This document shows positions 1 to 6,032 of a DNA stretch of 6,032 nucleotides, in pieces; position 1 is the stretch's first letter; each line of letters starts with the position of its first letter. A program made the translations under genes and the position numbers. The notes under the pieces are model-generated. The model searched no databases and was not told the origin of the DNA. It saw only the letters and a list, made by a program, of their open reading frames with translations. The stretch is from Gammaproteobacteria bacterium (GTDB lineage Bacteria; Pseudomonadota; Gammaproteobacteria; Pseudomonadales; Azotimanducaceae_A): the NCBI GenBank assembly GCA_028819775.1, contig JAPPKV010000510.1, forward strand, positions 1 to 6,032, read 5' to 3'.

Positions 1-1
1 C

Positions 2-439
2 GTCAAGCCGTTCGATGGAGTGGACATGTGGCCGGCGCTGAAGGACGGAACGGCAGCTGCCCGCGGTGAGACCGTAATCGGCGTGGACGGCAACTACGCG
101 ATCTTTCGCGACGGCTGGAAACTAGTCGAATTTACTCCCCGCAATTCAGATCAAACGACGATGCACCTTTACCGGATCGAGGATGACCCCAGCGAAGAGC
201 ACGATCTGATCGAGGTCAAACCGGAGCTAGCGGCTGAGTTGCTGGCACGAATTCGTTCGATACCACGACCGCCGTCTGTGAGCCAGGATGTCCAGCCGCG
301 CGGCCCAAGGCCTGGCGCGCCAGCGAAAGGAGCGCCCAAGGCGAAGAAGGGCCGTGGCGGCCGCGGAGCGCGAGACCCGCTGGCCGGATGGCCCGCCGAG
401 ACGCGTGAGCCGTGGATCGACACGGCGCTGCGCGATTGA
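2..439 (+). CDS. Sulfatase (arylsulfatase-type), C-terminal part only
   Basis: This is the last 145 codons of a sulfatase whose N-terminal catalytic half, with the formylglycine site, lies left of the window. Sulfatases of the alkaline-phosphatase fold hydrolyse sulfate esters and are usually exported. The frame is open from base 2 and ends at TGA 437-439. Three typical C-terminal signatures are visible in order: FDGVDMWPALKDG near residues 4-16, the strand DGWKLVEF near 37-44, and LYRIEDDPSEEHDL near 56-69, which matches the family pattern LYDLxxDPxExxNL. After a short helix (ELAAELLARIRS) comes a basic, glycine-, proline- and lysine-rich tail containing GAPAKGAPKAKKGRGGRG and ending DTALRD. 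The tail resembles no sulfatase core element I know. The family is clear; the substrate cannot be told from this part. No neighbour is co-directional and close enough to suggest an operon. Confidence 0.87.
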   Translation, partial: VKPFDGVDMWPALKDGTAAARGETVIGVDGNYAIFRDGWKLVEFTPRNSDQTTMHLYRIEDDPSEEHDLIEVKPELAAELLARIRSIPRPPSVSQDVQPRGPRPGAPAKGAPKAKKGRGGRGARDPLAGWPAETREPWIDTALRD

Positions 440-757
440 GGAGAGTCAGGGCTCTGGAGTGGTGCCGGTGGTCCGCAATCTGGTCCTTGGCCCGACTCTG
501 GCGCTAGCTCTGGCCTTGACAGCTCCGATGCGCGACCAGTAGATGGCCCCCAGGAACATGGGGCAGTGCTCGCACTACGCGTAGATCTGGCCGTTCTTGG
601 CGATCACGTTGGTGGTCAGTCCAGCACGACTCGCACGACATCATGCCACGGAAGCGCGGTCGCCGGCTCCGGGCGCGGGTCCGGATGAGGTGGATGGTCC
701 GGCTCGAACGGACACGCGGGACGCGCCTGGCAGATCGACCAGGGGCGTGGCCGCCAG
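440..757. other. Gene-free stretch between the sulfatase and the permease
   Basis: These 318 bases separate the ends of two convergent genes. They carry no intact gene. The left part holds the minus-strand deaminase relic listed separately. The rest, about 611-757, can be read in several frames, but none gives a recognisable protein and the open frames are what high GC content produces by itself. I found no convincing hairpin followed by a T-run that would act as a terminator for either flanking gene. Confidence 0.6.
503..610 (-). pseudogene. Relic of a guanine-deaminase-like zinc deaminase
   Basis: Reading the minus strand downwards from about 610 gives NVIAKNGQIYA, then a TAG stop at 577-575, then CEHCPMFLGAIYWSRIGAVK. 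The second part closely matches the zinc-binding segment of guanine deaminases and related CMP/dCMP-deaminase-fold enzymes, typically CEPCPMCLGAIYWAR. Two facts say it is dead. A stop sits directly before the motif, where families usually have Ser (YTSCEPC or YASCEPC). The second zinc cysteine of the PCxxC pair is replaced by Phe (TTC, plus-strand bases 554-556). The upstream HAE active-site motif and the C-terminal part of the enzyme are not recognisable in any frame nearby, so only a short island of homology survives. Intact enzymes of this type deaminate guanine to xanthine in purine salvage. Guanine deaminase is the best family guess; a tRNA adenosine deaminase is less likely because of AIYW. 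Confidence 0.72.
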
Positions 758-3232
758 CTACTCGGCCCGCAGCGCGGTCATGGGATCGATCCGCGCGGCG
801 CGGCGCGCGGGAACGTAGCCGGCGGCTAGGCCGGCAGTGAGGATCACGGCCACGGCGCTCCCCCACGTCGCCAAGTCGAAGCCACCCACCCCGAACAGCA
901 GCGAGGACAGCGCCCGCGTCAGGGCCACGGCTCCGAGCGTCCCGATGCCGATGCCCATCGCCGCCGGTAGGAGCGCCGTGCGCATCGTGAGGAAGATGAC
1001 CCGTGCCGGCCCGGCCCCTAGGGCCGAGCGGATGGCGAGCTCCAGCCGGCGCTGGGCGACCGCCTGCGTGATCACGCTGTAGATGCCGGCGGTCACCAGC
1101 ACGAGTGCAAGCGTCCCGAACAGGGTGATCAAGAGGGTGCCGGCGCGCCGCTCGGCCTGCGAAGCGGCGATGACTCCGTCCATCGAGCGGACGTCCGTCA
1201 CGAAGGCGTGCGGGTCAATTTCATGGATGCGGGCCCTCACCTCGGCCGCCTGGCCCATCGGATCGCCCGCCGTCCTCGCGACGAGGGTGATTGCGGCTTG
1301 CGGGTAGAGACCTTGGGGGAGGTAGACGTCGTCGGTCGGCGGCGCCTCCAGACCTCCGTATCGGACGTCGCCGACGACCCCGACCACCGTCATCCACCAT
1401 TCCGGAGCGCCGATCAGCGAGCCGATGCGCTTGCCGAGCGGATCCTGTCCCGGCCAGTAGCGTCGCGCGAACGACTCGCTGACGAGAATGGTCCGGTTGT
1501 ACCCCCGCTCGCCCACCTCGTCCCGCGGCTCGAACTCCCGGCCGGAGACGATCGGGATCTGCATCGTATCGAGGTAGCCCGGGCTGACGACGCGCAAGCG
1601 GTAGATCGGCGCCTCGGTGCCGGGAGGTGGTACGTACCCCTCGATGACCCCGGACCCGAAGAACCCGCCGGCGCTCATCGGCACACCCTGGACCACCGCC
1701 GCACCGGTGATCGACGGCAGGGAACGAACCGCGTCGATCACCTCACGGGCGAAGACGGCGTTGTGGCCCCAGTCGAACTTGTTCTCGGGCAGCGACACCG
1801 TCATCGTCAGGAGGTTGGCGGAATTGAACCCCGTCTCCATCCCCGCGGCGCGCAGCGCGCTGCGAACGAGCAACCCCGCGCCCACCAGCAGGACCATCGT
1901 CAACGCCACCTCGGCTGCGACCAGGATCCCGACGAGGCGTCTCCGCGACCCCTCGGACGCCGAGCCGCGTGCATCGCGGCCGGTCAGCCGCACGCCCTCG
2001 GACGTCGCGGCACGTAGCGCCGGCGCGACACCGGTGATGGACGCGGTCACGCCGGCGCTGATCAGGGCGAACCCGAGGACGGTCGGATTGATTGCCATCT
2101 CCTGCAGCGCCGGGAGGCCCTGCGGAAGCCACGGCCGCGCCAGCGCGACGGACCATGCGGCGAGGACGACGCCGACGACACCCGCGCCGAGCGCGAGCAT
2201 CGCCGCTTCGATCAGGAACTGCCGCACGACCCGACGGTGATCCGCGCCGAGGGCGGTACGGACTGCCACCTCGCGGCGTCGCGCGATTCCGCGCGCGAGC
2301 AGGAGCGTCGCGACGTTGGCGCAGGCGATGAGCAGCAGCAGGCCGGCACCGACGGAAAGCAGTGCGATACCGTCCCGCGCCCCCGCCGGCGTCAGCTCGC
2401 GCAAGGGCACCACGCGAACCGCCCAGCCCCGATGTTTCTCCGGGTGCTCTGCGGCCTGACGGCTGGCGATGGCGTCCATCTCGGCCTGCGCTCGGGCGAC
2501 GGTCACACCCGGCCGCAGCTTCGCGACGACGTTTATCGTCCGGTCCTCGGCCTCGCGGGTGTCGGTCGGCGTGATGAACATCGGCAGCCAGAAATCGATC
2601 GTGTCGACGACCGTGGCCACCCCGAGCTCGAAGTCGGCCTCGATGAAGGGAAACCGGACCGGGGCCGCCGCCACGCCGAGCACCGTGAACCGGGTCGGCC
2701 CTACGCGGGAGAGATCGCGGACGTGGAGATCGACCGTCCCGCCGACCAGCGCCTGGTCGCCATCGAAGAGGCGGCGCCACACGTCTCGACCGAGCACCGC
2801 AGCGCCGACTCCGCGATCGCCGGCTTCGAAGGCGCGCCCCTCGAGGGGCACGCCGAACACCTCGAAGAACTCCGGCGTCGCTTGGAGCCCGCTAAGCCGA
2901 TGGCTGCGCGCCCCGTCGATCACGTCCACCGACATCCACCGGTAGCCGGCGACCGCATCGAACGACGTCGCATGCAGCCGCCAATCGGCCAGCGTCCCGG
3001 CGGCGGCGCGTGTGAACGGAAAATTGTCCAGTTGCCGGACGCTCCGCAACGCCACCAGACGTTCGCCGTCGGGATAGGAGAGCGGGCGGAGCAGCAGTGT
3101 CTCGCCGACGCTGAAGACCGCCGTCGTCGCGCCGATCCCGAGGGCGAGGACGAGCACGGCGGCGGCGGCGAAACCGCGGTTGTGTCGAAAGTAGCGCAGG
3201 CTGCTGCGCAGGTCTTGCCTGAGTGAGTCCAT
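758..3232 (-). CDS. ADOP-family ABC transporter permease (MacB/FtsX type, duplicated)
   Basis: A complete 824-residue inner-membrane permease. The N-terminus (MDSLRQDLRSSLRYFRHNRG, then a membrane segment near 21-42 and LLLRPLSYPDGERLV) is the standard opening of acidobacterial duplicated orphan permeases, which supports the ATG at 3232. A good Shine-Dalgarno sequence is not visible. The order is: membrane helix 1; periplasmic MacB-type domain about 50-280; FtsX block about 285-406 with three helices and the EVAVRTALGA motif after helix 2; a second MacB-type unit starting with a helix near 432-458; periplasmic domain about 470-695; and a second FtsX block about 699-808 with LELAIRSALGA, ending PARRAARIDPMTALRAE. 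This makes about eight helices. There is no ATPase domain and no ATPase gene in the window, which is normal for these orphans. Relatives are proposed to move lipids, peptides or drugs outward or to transmit force across the envelope, but substrates are mostly unknown. Stop is TAG at 760-758. Confidence 0.93.
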   Translation of the reverse strand: MDSLRQDLRSSLRYFRHNRGFAAAAVLVLALGIGATTAVFSVGETLLLRPLSYPDGERLVALRSVRQLDNFPFTRAAAGTLADWRLHATSFDAVAGYRWMSVDVIDGARSHRLSGLQATPEFFEVFGVPLEGRAFEAGDRGVGAAVLGRDVWRRLFDGDQALVGGTVDLHVRDLSRVGPTRFTVLGVAAAPVRFPFIEADFELGVATVVDTIDFWLPMFITPTDTREAEDRTINVVAKLRPGVTVARAQAEMDAIASRQAAEHPEKHRGWAVRVVPLRELTPAGARDGIALLSVGAGLLLLIACANVATLLLARGIARRREVAVRTALGADHRRVVRQFLIEAAMLALGAGVVGVVLAAWSVALARPWLPQGLPALQEMAINPTVLGFALISAGVTASITGVAPALRAATSEGVRLTGRDARGSASEGSRRRLVGILVAAEVALTMVLLVGAGLLVRSALRAAGMETGFNSANLLTMTVSLPENKFDWGHNAVFAREVIDAVRSLPSITGAAVVQGVPMSAGGFFGSGVIEGYVPPPGTEAPIYRLRVVSPGYLDTMQIPIVSGREFEPRDEVGERGYNRTILVSESFARRYWPGQDPLGKRIGSLIGAPEWWMTVVGVVGDVRYGGLEAPPTDDVYLPQGLYPQAAITLVARTAGDPMGQAAEVRARIHEIDPHAFVTDVRSMDGVIAASQAERRAGTLLITLFGTLALVLVTAGIYSVITQAVAQRRLELAIRSALGAGPARVIFLTMRTALLPAAMGIGIGTLGAVALTRALSSLLFGVGGFDLATWGSAVAVILTAGLAAGYVPARRAARIDPMTALRAE

Positions 3233-3307
3233 GGAAACGGCTCAAGCGGCGGCGGGCGACGGGCGGCGCTAATACCCATCGTATCAGGCAGTTGGCTGTC
3301 GGCACCT

Positions 3308-3879
3308 TGGGGGCGCGGCGTAGCCGACCGGCTAGCCGGGACGGGCTATTTCGCTATCGCGCCAGACCTACTCACCGGCATAGGCATCGAGGGCCGGACA
3401 CCCAGTGACCGGCAGGAAGCGGTCCGGCTGATTTGGGGACTGAGAATCGAAGATGTCTCGCACCGGCTGACCGCGGTTGGGCGGTTCGGAGCGGGGCTAC
3501 CGGTCTCGAACTGCAATCTTGGAGTGATCGGGTTCTGCTGGGGCGGCGGCACGGCCTTTGCACACGTAGGCTACAAGCTGAGCCTGGCAGACGTAGTGGT
3601 CTACTACGGGATATCTCCGGACAAGCGTGCGATCTCGCGCATCACGGCACCGGTGGCGGGATTCTACGGGTCGGAAGATGTGCGTGAGAACGCTACGATC
3701 CCAGCGACCGAAGCGGAGATGCAGCGGGTAGGCTTGCAGTTTGACAAGCGCATCTGCGCAGGTGCCGGACACGGCGTGCTACGCCAGCAGTCGGGCAGGG
3801 CAGGTGCCAATTGAAGGTTGCCGAATCAGCATCGTCGGCCACTCTAGCGTTCTTCCGGATACACTTGGAGCCGAGGTGA
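3308..3879 (+). pseudogene. Dienelactone hydrolase family pseudogene (5'-truncated, frameshifted)
   Basis: One frame runs from about 3308 to TGA 3812-3814 and reads as the middle and end of a dienelactone hydrolase: GRGVADRLAGTGYFAIAPDL, then the nucleophile elbow GFCWGGG (Cys codon 3536-3538), the acid in GSEDVREN (Asp codon 3677-3679), and GAGHGVLRQQSG (His codon 3770-3772). The Cys-Asp-His triad is therefore intact. The frame stops early at GAN. The next frame over, from the TTG at 3811, continues LKVAESASSATLAFFRIHLE and ends at TGA 3877-3879, which is what the family has after GAN. Loss of a single T in the AATTG context explains it. The 5' end is also broken. No ATG, GTG or TTG start lies in frame before 3524, and the first third of the protein, including the usual signal peptide and the strand before the oxyanion region, is not found in any frame upstream. 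Intact relatives hydrolyse dienelactones or other esters. Confidence 0.85.
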
Positions 3880-3928
3880 TGCCGTCCGTTGTGAGCGGTG
3901 CAATGGTCACGCAGCAGGAGCCCGAGCA

Positions 3929-5140
3929 ATGAAGGCAGTCTGGACACTCCTACTTGCGGCTGCAGCGGTCCCGCTTGCCGCTCAGGAATCTCCCTGCCCG
4001 ACAGATGTTTTCTTGGATGTCGGGCGATTCCCTGGGGCCGGGGACGACTACCCCAAGCCCCGCATCGAAGTCGAATGCGAGGAGGATACGCTGGTCGTCC
4101 GGAGCAACGGGATTCCGCATTACGAGTTCATCCAGATAACCCCCAACCCGCTCCTAGAGACCAATCGCGAATACCGCTTCCCGCTCAAGCCGGAAGTGGC
4201 CGAGGAGCCGACGCCGATCCCGCTACTCGGCACGGTAGGCGTCGCGATCAATAGCATCCCGTTCTTCGGTCCGAACGAGGGTGGCGTGCCCTATCCGGGC
4301 TTCGGGGATCCGGTCTACAACTCCATCATGGATGCCTGCATGGGCCACACGGCTCGGGAGTACCACTACCACGCGCTCGTCCAAGCCTGCTTGGCGGCCG
4401 ACATCAAGCCCGGCGAGCCTTCGCCGATTCTTGCCTACGCCGCTGACGGCTTCCCGGTATATGGTCCGTATGGCTGTGTTGACGAAGATTGCACAAGCGT
4501 TGTGAAGGCGAAGAGCAGTTGGAAGAAGCTGCGGGATCCGGAAATCGACGCGTGGGATGCGTTTCGCTACGAGCCCCGGGAGGGGCCGGAGTACTTGGAT
4601 CGCTGCAACGGGCACGGCGGGCACGATCACGGCGGGCACCACCATGGCGGGGAATATCACTATCACGTCACCGAGAGTTGGCCATATATCTTGGGCTGCT
4701 TCTCGGGCACACCCTCGCCCGACGCCGGTCGTGAAGCAGCACCTGATGTCTCTCAAGGCGGGCCACGCAGGGGGCCTCCGCCGCCCGACCAGCCGCCCAG
4801 CCCGGCACAGGTCGCGTTAGCAGCTGAGCGCCTTGGCATCGACACGCAGTCGCTGGCAAAGGCGTTGCGCTTGACCGACGGACGTGTCGATCCGATGAAC
4901 TTTGCCGCGTCGGCGCGGGCGCTAGGAATCGAACTCGGCGCGTTGCGAGAGGCCCTGGACCTGCCTGCGCGCCGACGCGGCCCGGGTGGACCGCCGCCGG
5001 CCCGGCCGCCGGCTGGGGGAGAAGAGCCGCCGTGCCGGTTCCGCTGCGGAACAAGTGATCCCGACGCGGTCGGTTGCGGGCTGACACGCGATTACAAGGT
5101 CGTTTGCACCCGGCCATGTGACAACAACAAGTGCGGCTGA
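3929..5140 (+). CDS. Secreted YHYH-domain protein with His-rich loop and Cys-rich tail
   Basis: A complete 403-residue protein with an AGGAG at 3916-3920, eight bases before the ATG. Residues 1-18 form a signal peptide (KAVWTLLLAAAAVPLAA), so the protein is probably exported. Residues 23-260 are a YHYH domain: NSIPFFGP at 108-115, EYHYHALVQACL at 144-155, AADGFPVYGPYG at 171-182, and EYHYH again at 242-246, followed by YILGCFSG. Between 229 and 239 lies a loop with six histidines, GHGGHDHGGHHHGG. Metal binding is a reasonable inference from this; the family has no firmly established reaction. A Pro-rich linker leads to two similar helical units (AAERLGIDTQSLAKALRL at 298-315 and SARALGIELGALREALDL at 328-345), a second Pro/Arg-rich linker, and a tail with six cysteines (369, 373, 383, 393, 397, 402). 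Eight more cysteines lie in the domain after the signal peptide, which suits disulphides outside the cytoplasm. It stands alone, convergent with the next gene. Confidence 0.88.
   Translation: MKAVWTLLLAAAAVPLAAQESPCPTDVFLDVGRFPGAGDDYPKPRIEVECEEDTLVVRSNGIPHYEFIQITPNPLLETNREYRFPLKPEVAEEPTPIPLLGTVGVAINSIPFFGPNEGGVPYPGFGDPVYNSIMDACMGHTAREYHYHALVQACLAADIKPGEPSPILAYAADGFPVYGPYGCVDEDCTSVVKAKSSWKKLRDPEIDAWDAFRYEPREGPEYLDRCNGHGGHDHGGHHHGGEYHYHVTESWPYILGCFSGTPSPDAGREAAPDVSQGGPRRGPPPPDQPPSPAQVALAAERLGIDTQSLAKALRLTDGRVDPMNFAASARALGIELGALREALDLPARRRGPGGPPPARPPAGGEEPPCRFRCGTSDPDAVGCGLTRDYKVVCTRPCDNNKCG
4610..4655 (+). repeat. Imperfect GGCGGGCAC repeat coding the His/Gly-rich loop
   Basis: The bases encoding the GHGGHDHGGHHHGG loop of the YHYH protein are built from irregularly spaced copies of GGCGGGCAC-like units (GGCGGGCACGATCAC, GGCGGGCACCACCAT, GGCGGGGAA). 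Such a simple array could lengthen or shorten by slippage in multiples of three and so vary the number of histidines without breaking the frame. The repeat is visible directly; variability is only inferred. Confidence 0.5.
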
Positions 5141-5162
5141 CCGTTCGGCGCACTTCACTTCG

Positions 5163-5447
5163 TCACGGCGCATTAGATTGAAGCTCACGCGAATCAGTAC
5201 GGGACGAAGTCACCCCCCCCGAGCGCTCGCTCTGGCAGTTGACATCGCCCACCAATATCATCCGTGCGCGCTCGAGCAGTTCAATGGCTTGCCCTCTCGA
5301 AACCGTCGGGTAGTCATCGAGAAAGTCGTCGAGGCAGTCGCCCGCTTCGAGATGGTCCATCAGTATCTGGACCGGAACCCTCGTACCCGAGAACACGGGA
5401 GCCCCGCACAGGATTTTCGGGTTCCTTTCTATGAGTTCGTCACTCAT
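5163..5447 (-). CDS. DUF433 family protein, antitoxin-like, partner toxin absent
   Basis: A 94-residue protein. I chose the ATG at 5447 because the family begins here (MSDELIERNPKILCGAPVFS); the longer open frame upstream adds a 34-residue leader with no family resemblance. The core follows DUF433 closely: NPKILCGAPVFSGTRVPV at residues 9-26, ILMDHLEAGDCLDDFLDDYP at 28-47, and SRGQAIELLERAR at 50-62, a small winged or helix-turn-helix-like fold. DUF433 proteins commonly act as antitoxins, encoded just before a DUF5615 PIN-like ribonuclease toxin. Downstream on this strand there is no such gene; the convergent YHYH gene ends 22 bases away. The tail after residue 66 (GDVNCQSERSGGVTSSRTD and on) is not conserved and crosses a run of eight G at codons 76-79, so the end of the protein may be altered. 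The family call is firm; antitoxin function is inferred. Confidence 0.83.
   Translation of the reverse strand: MSDELIERNPKILCGAPVFSGTRVPVQILMDHLEAGDCLDDFLDDYPTVSRGQAIELLERARMILVGDVNCQSERSGGVTSSRTDSRELQSNAP
5213..5220. repeat. Homopolymer of eight C inside the DUF433 gene
   Basis: Plus-strand bases 5213-5220 are CCCCCCCC, read as G on the coding strand at codons 76-79 of the DUF433 gene. Losing one base would end the protein directly after the run, at SGG. Gaining one would give a tail ending DFVPY. Either change alters only the non-conserved tail. Runs of this length are prone both to slippage and to sequencing error. Confidence 0.6.
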
Positions 5448-5668
5448 CGTTGTTTCCGCCCGAGCCGGTCGATTCCTAGAGGTCAGCGGTCTCGCCCCGC
5501 CTCCGTGTGAGTCTAGCTCTAACGATAGCCCCTGCCGATATGCACCCACATCTCGGCTGAGTCTCTCCGCACAAGGGCATTGTCGGTGCCGGATTCATCG
5601 ACCACCGTTTCCAACCGTAGTACGATGCCCACACTACAAGCGGGTGTAGCTGCGAGAAAGAGGAAGCA
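5448..5668. other. Divergent intergenic region between the DUF433 and lipoprotein genes
   Basis: These 221 bases must hold the promoters of two divergent genes. I see no clear sigma-70 pair for either direction. The right end has a good Shine-Dalgarno sequence (AGAGGAAG, 5659-5666) for the lipoprotein gene. A small inverted repeat sits just before it and is listed separately. A minus-strand frame ending at TAG 5521-5519 is open into the lipoprotein gene, but I do not recognise a protein in it. Confidence 0.45.
5634..5649. repeat. Short inverted repeat upstream of the lipoprotein gene
   Basis: CTACA (5634-5638) and TGTAG (5645-5649) are exact reverse complements around a six-base spacer, AGCGGG. 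The pair ends nine bases before the Shine-Dalgarno sequence of the following gene. A five-base stem is short enough to occur by chance. It could be an operator half-site pair or a leader hairpin, but nothing else supports that. Confidence 0.3.
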
Positions 5669-6032
5669 ATGAAGTTGGTGAATGCAATGCCAGCCTCGTG
5701 CCTGACCATCGCCATGCTCGCCGCATGCGGAGGCGGGGCACAGCCTCCTCAGACCGGCGAGGGGAGCCTGTCGATCCGCTCACTGAGCGCTGCCGACTAC
5801 GTTGAGAAGATTCACGGCGGTTGGCTCGGTGAGGCGGTCGGGAGCGCTCTGGGGATGAGCGTTCAGAGGATGCACAAGCAGGACCTCAAGTCGTTCCTAA
5901 CCGATTTGGGGCAGTGGCCGCTTACCGACTACATCAAGACATTGCGGCCTAGCCTAAATCCAGACCGCGAGCAATGGTACACGGTGGATCATTGGGGTCC
6001 GGCTGGGTTCGGTCCCGACGACGACACGCTCT
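5669..6032 (+). CDS. Lipoprotein of the ADP-ribosylglycohydrolase family, N-terminal part
   Basis: The first 121 residues of a protein that runs off the right edge. The ATG at 5669 follows AGAGGAAG at 5659-5666. Residues 1-20 form a lipoprotein signal ending in the lipobox LAAC (Cys20), followed by GGGAQPPQTGEG, a flexible linker, so the mature protein should be anchored to a membrane outside the cytoplasm. From residue 43 the family signature appears: DYVEKIHGGWLGEAVGSALG (43-62), the first helix of ADP-ribosylglycohydrolases. GPDDDTL at 115-121 matches the GPxDDDT metal-binding motif that coordinates magnesium in this family. Known members remove ADP-ribose from proteins or related ligands. 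An exported lipoprotein of this fold may instead act on a different extracellular substrate, such as a glycoside-like one. The reaction here cannot be assigned from the N-terminus alone. Confidence 0.83.
   Translation, partial: MKLVNAMPASCLTIAMLAACGGGAQPPQTGEGSLSIRSLSAADYVEKIHGGWLGEAVGSALGMSVQRMHKQDLKSFLTDLGQWPLTDYIKTLRPSLNPDREQWYTVDHWGPAGFGPDDDTL

Noticed and set aside
1208..2017. Long plus-strand open frame opposite the permease gene
   Set aside because: It is antisense to a strongly conserved permease, is rich in Arg, His, Asp and Pro, and shows no domain. It is a by-product of GC-rich codon usage, as are the other frames opposite and within this gene (for example 2237-3226 plus and 1743-2780 minus).
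3233..3307. Search for the missing N-terminus of the dienelactone hydrolase and for a permease promoter
   Set aside because: None of the three plus frames here resembles the family N-terminus, and no well-spaced -35/-10 pair was found for the permease on the minus strand.
814..3340. Similar strings CGTAGCCG...GGCTAG at about 814-830 and 3319-3336 as possible direct repeats of an insertion
   Set aside because: One copy lies inside the permease coding sequence at its conserved C-terminus and the other inside the hydrolase homology, so both are explained by the encoded proteins. They also differ by an indel, so I do not take them as target-site duplications.
4223..4756. Minus-strand open frame opposite the YHYH gene
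   Set aside because: It is antisense to a gene with a clear signal peptide, Shine-Dalgarno sequence and conserved motifs, and has no recognisable domain of its own.
5131..5153. GTGCG...CGCAC inverted repeat at the end of the YHYH gene as a terminator
   Set aside because: The stem is only five base pairs with a long loop, and no T-run follows on either strand. It is too weak to call.
5519..5640. Minus-strand frame ending at TAG 5521-5519 that reads VLRLETVVDESGTDNALV and then on to HIGRGYR
   Set aside because: The peptide looks protein-like, but it has no clear start, runs back into the lipoprotein gene on the other strand, shows mixed third-position bases and matches no family I recognise. 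It could be a relic, but I cannot support it.

Overview
The window is high-GC bacterial DNA from a gene-sparse chromosomal region. Its best taxonomic hint is an 824-residue FtsX/MacB-type permease of the duplicated orphan permease (ADOP) kind. That family is strongly expanded in Acidobacteriota and also occurs in some related soil and marine phyla. A sulfatase, a YHYH-domain exported protein and a lipoprotein of the ADP-ribosylglycohydrolase family fit the same sort of organism. The assignment to phylum is an inference, not something the sequence proves.

Layout: (1) 2-439 (+) is the C-terminal end of a sulfatase. (2) 440-757 has no intact gene but holds a decayed minus-strand fragment of a guanine-deaminase-type zinc deaminase around 503-610. 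(3) 758-3232 (-) is the complete ADOP permease. (4) 3308-3879 (+) is a broken dienelactone hydrolase gene: its 5' third is missing and one frameshift lies near 3811. (5) 3929-5140 (+) is a complete secreted YHYH-domain protein with a histidine-rich loop, a pair of helical repeats and a cysteine-rich tail. (6) 5163-5447 (-) is a small DUF433 antitoxin-like gene with no partner toxin beside it. (7) 5669-6032 (+) is the start of a lipoprotein of the ADP-ribosylglycohydrolase family, cut by the window edge.

The genes do not form an operon. Orientation alternates (+, -, +, +, -, +), gaps are wide, and two of the loci are relics. The permease lies between the two relics, each of which is cut or decayed, so the region looks like a place of gene turnover. 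I see no rRNA, tRNA, CRISPR array, insertion sequence or phage gene, and no multi-gene system that could be called new. The most unusual intact gene is the YHYH protein, because of its domain combination.
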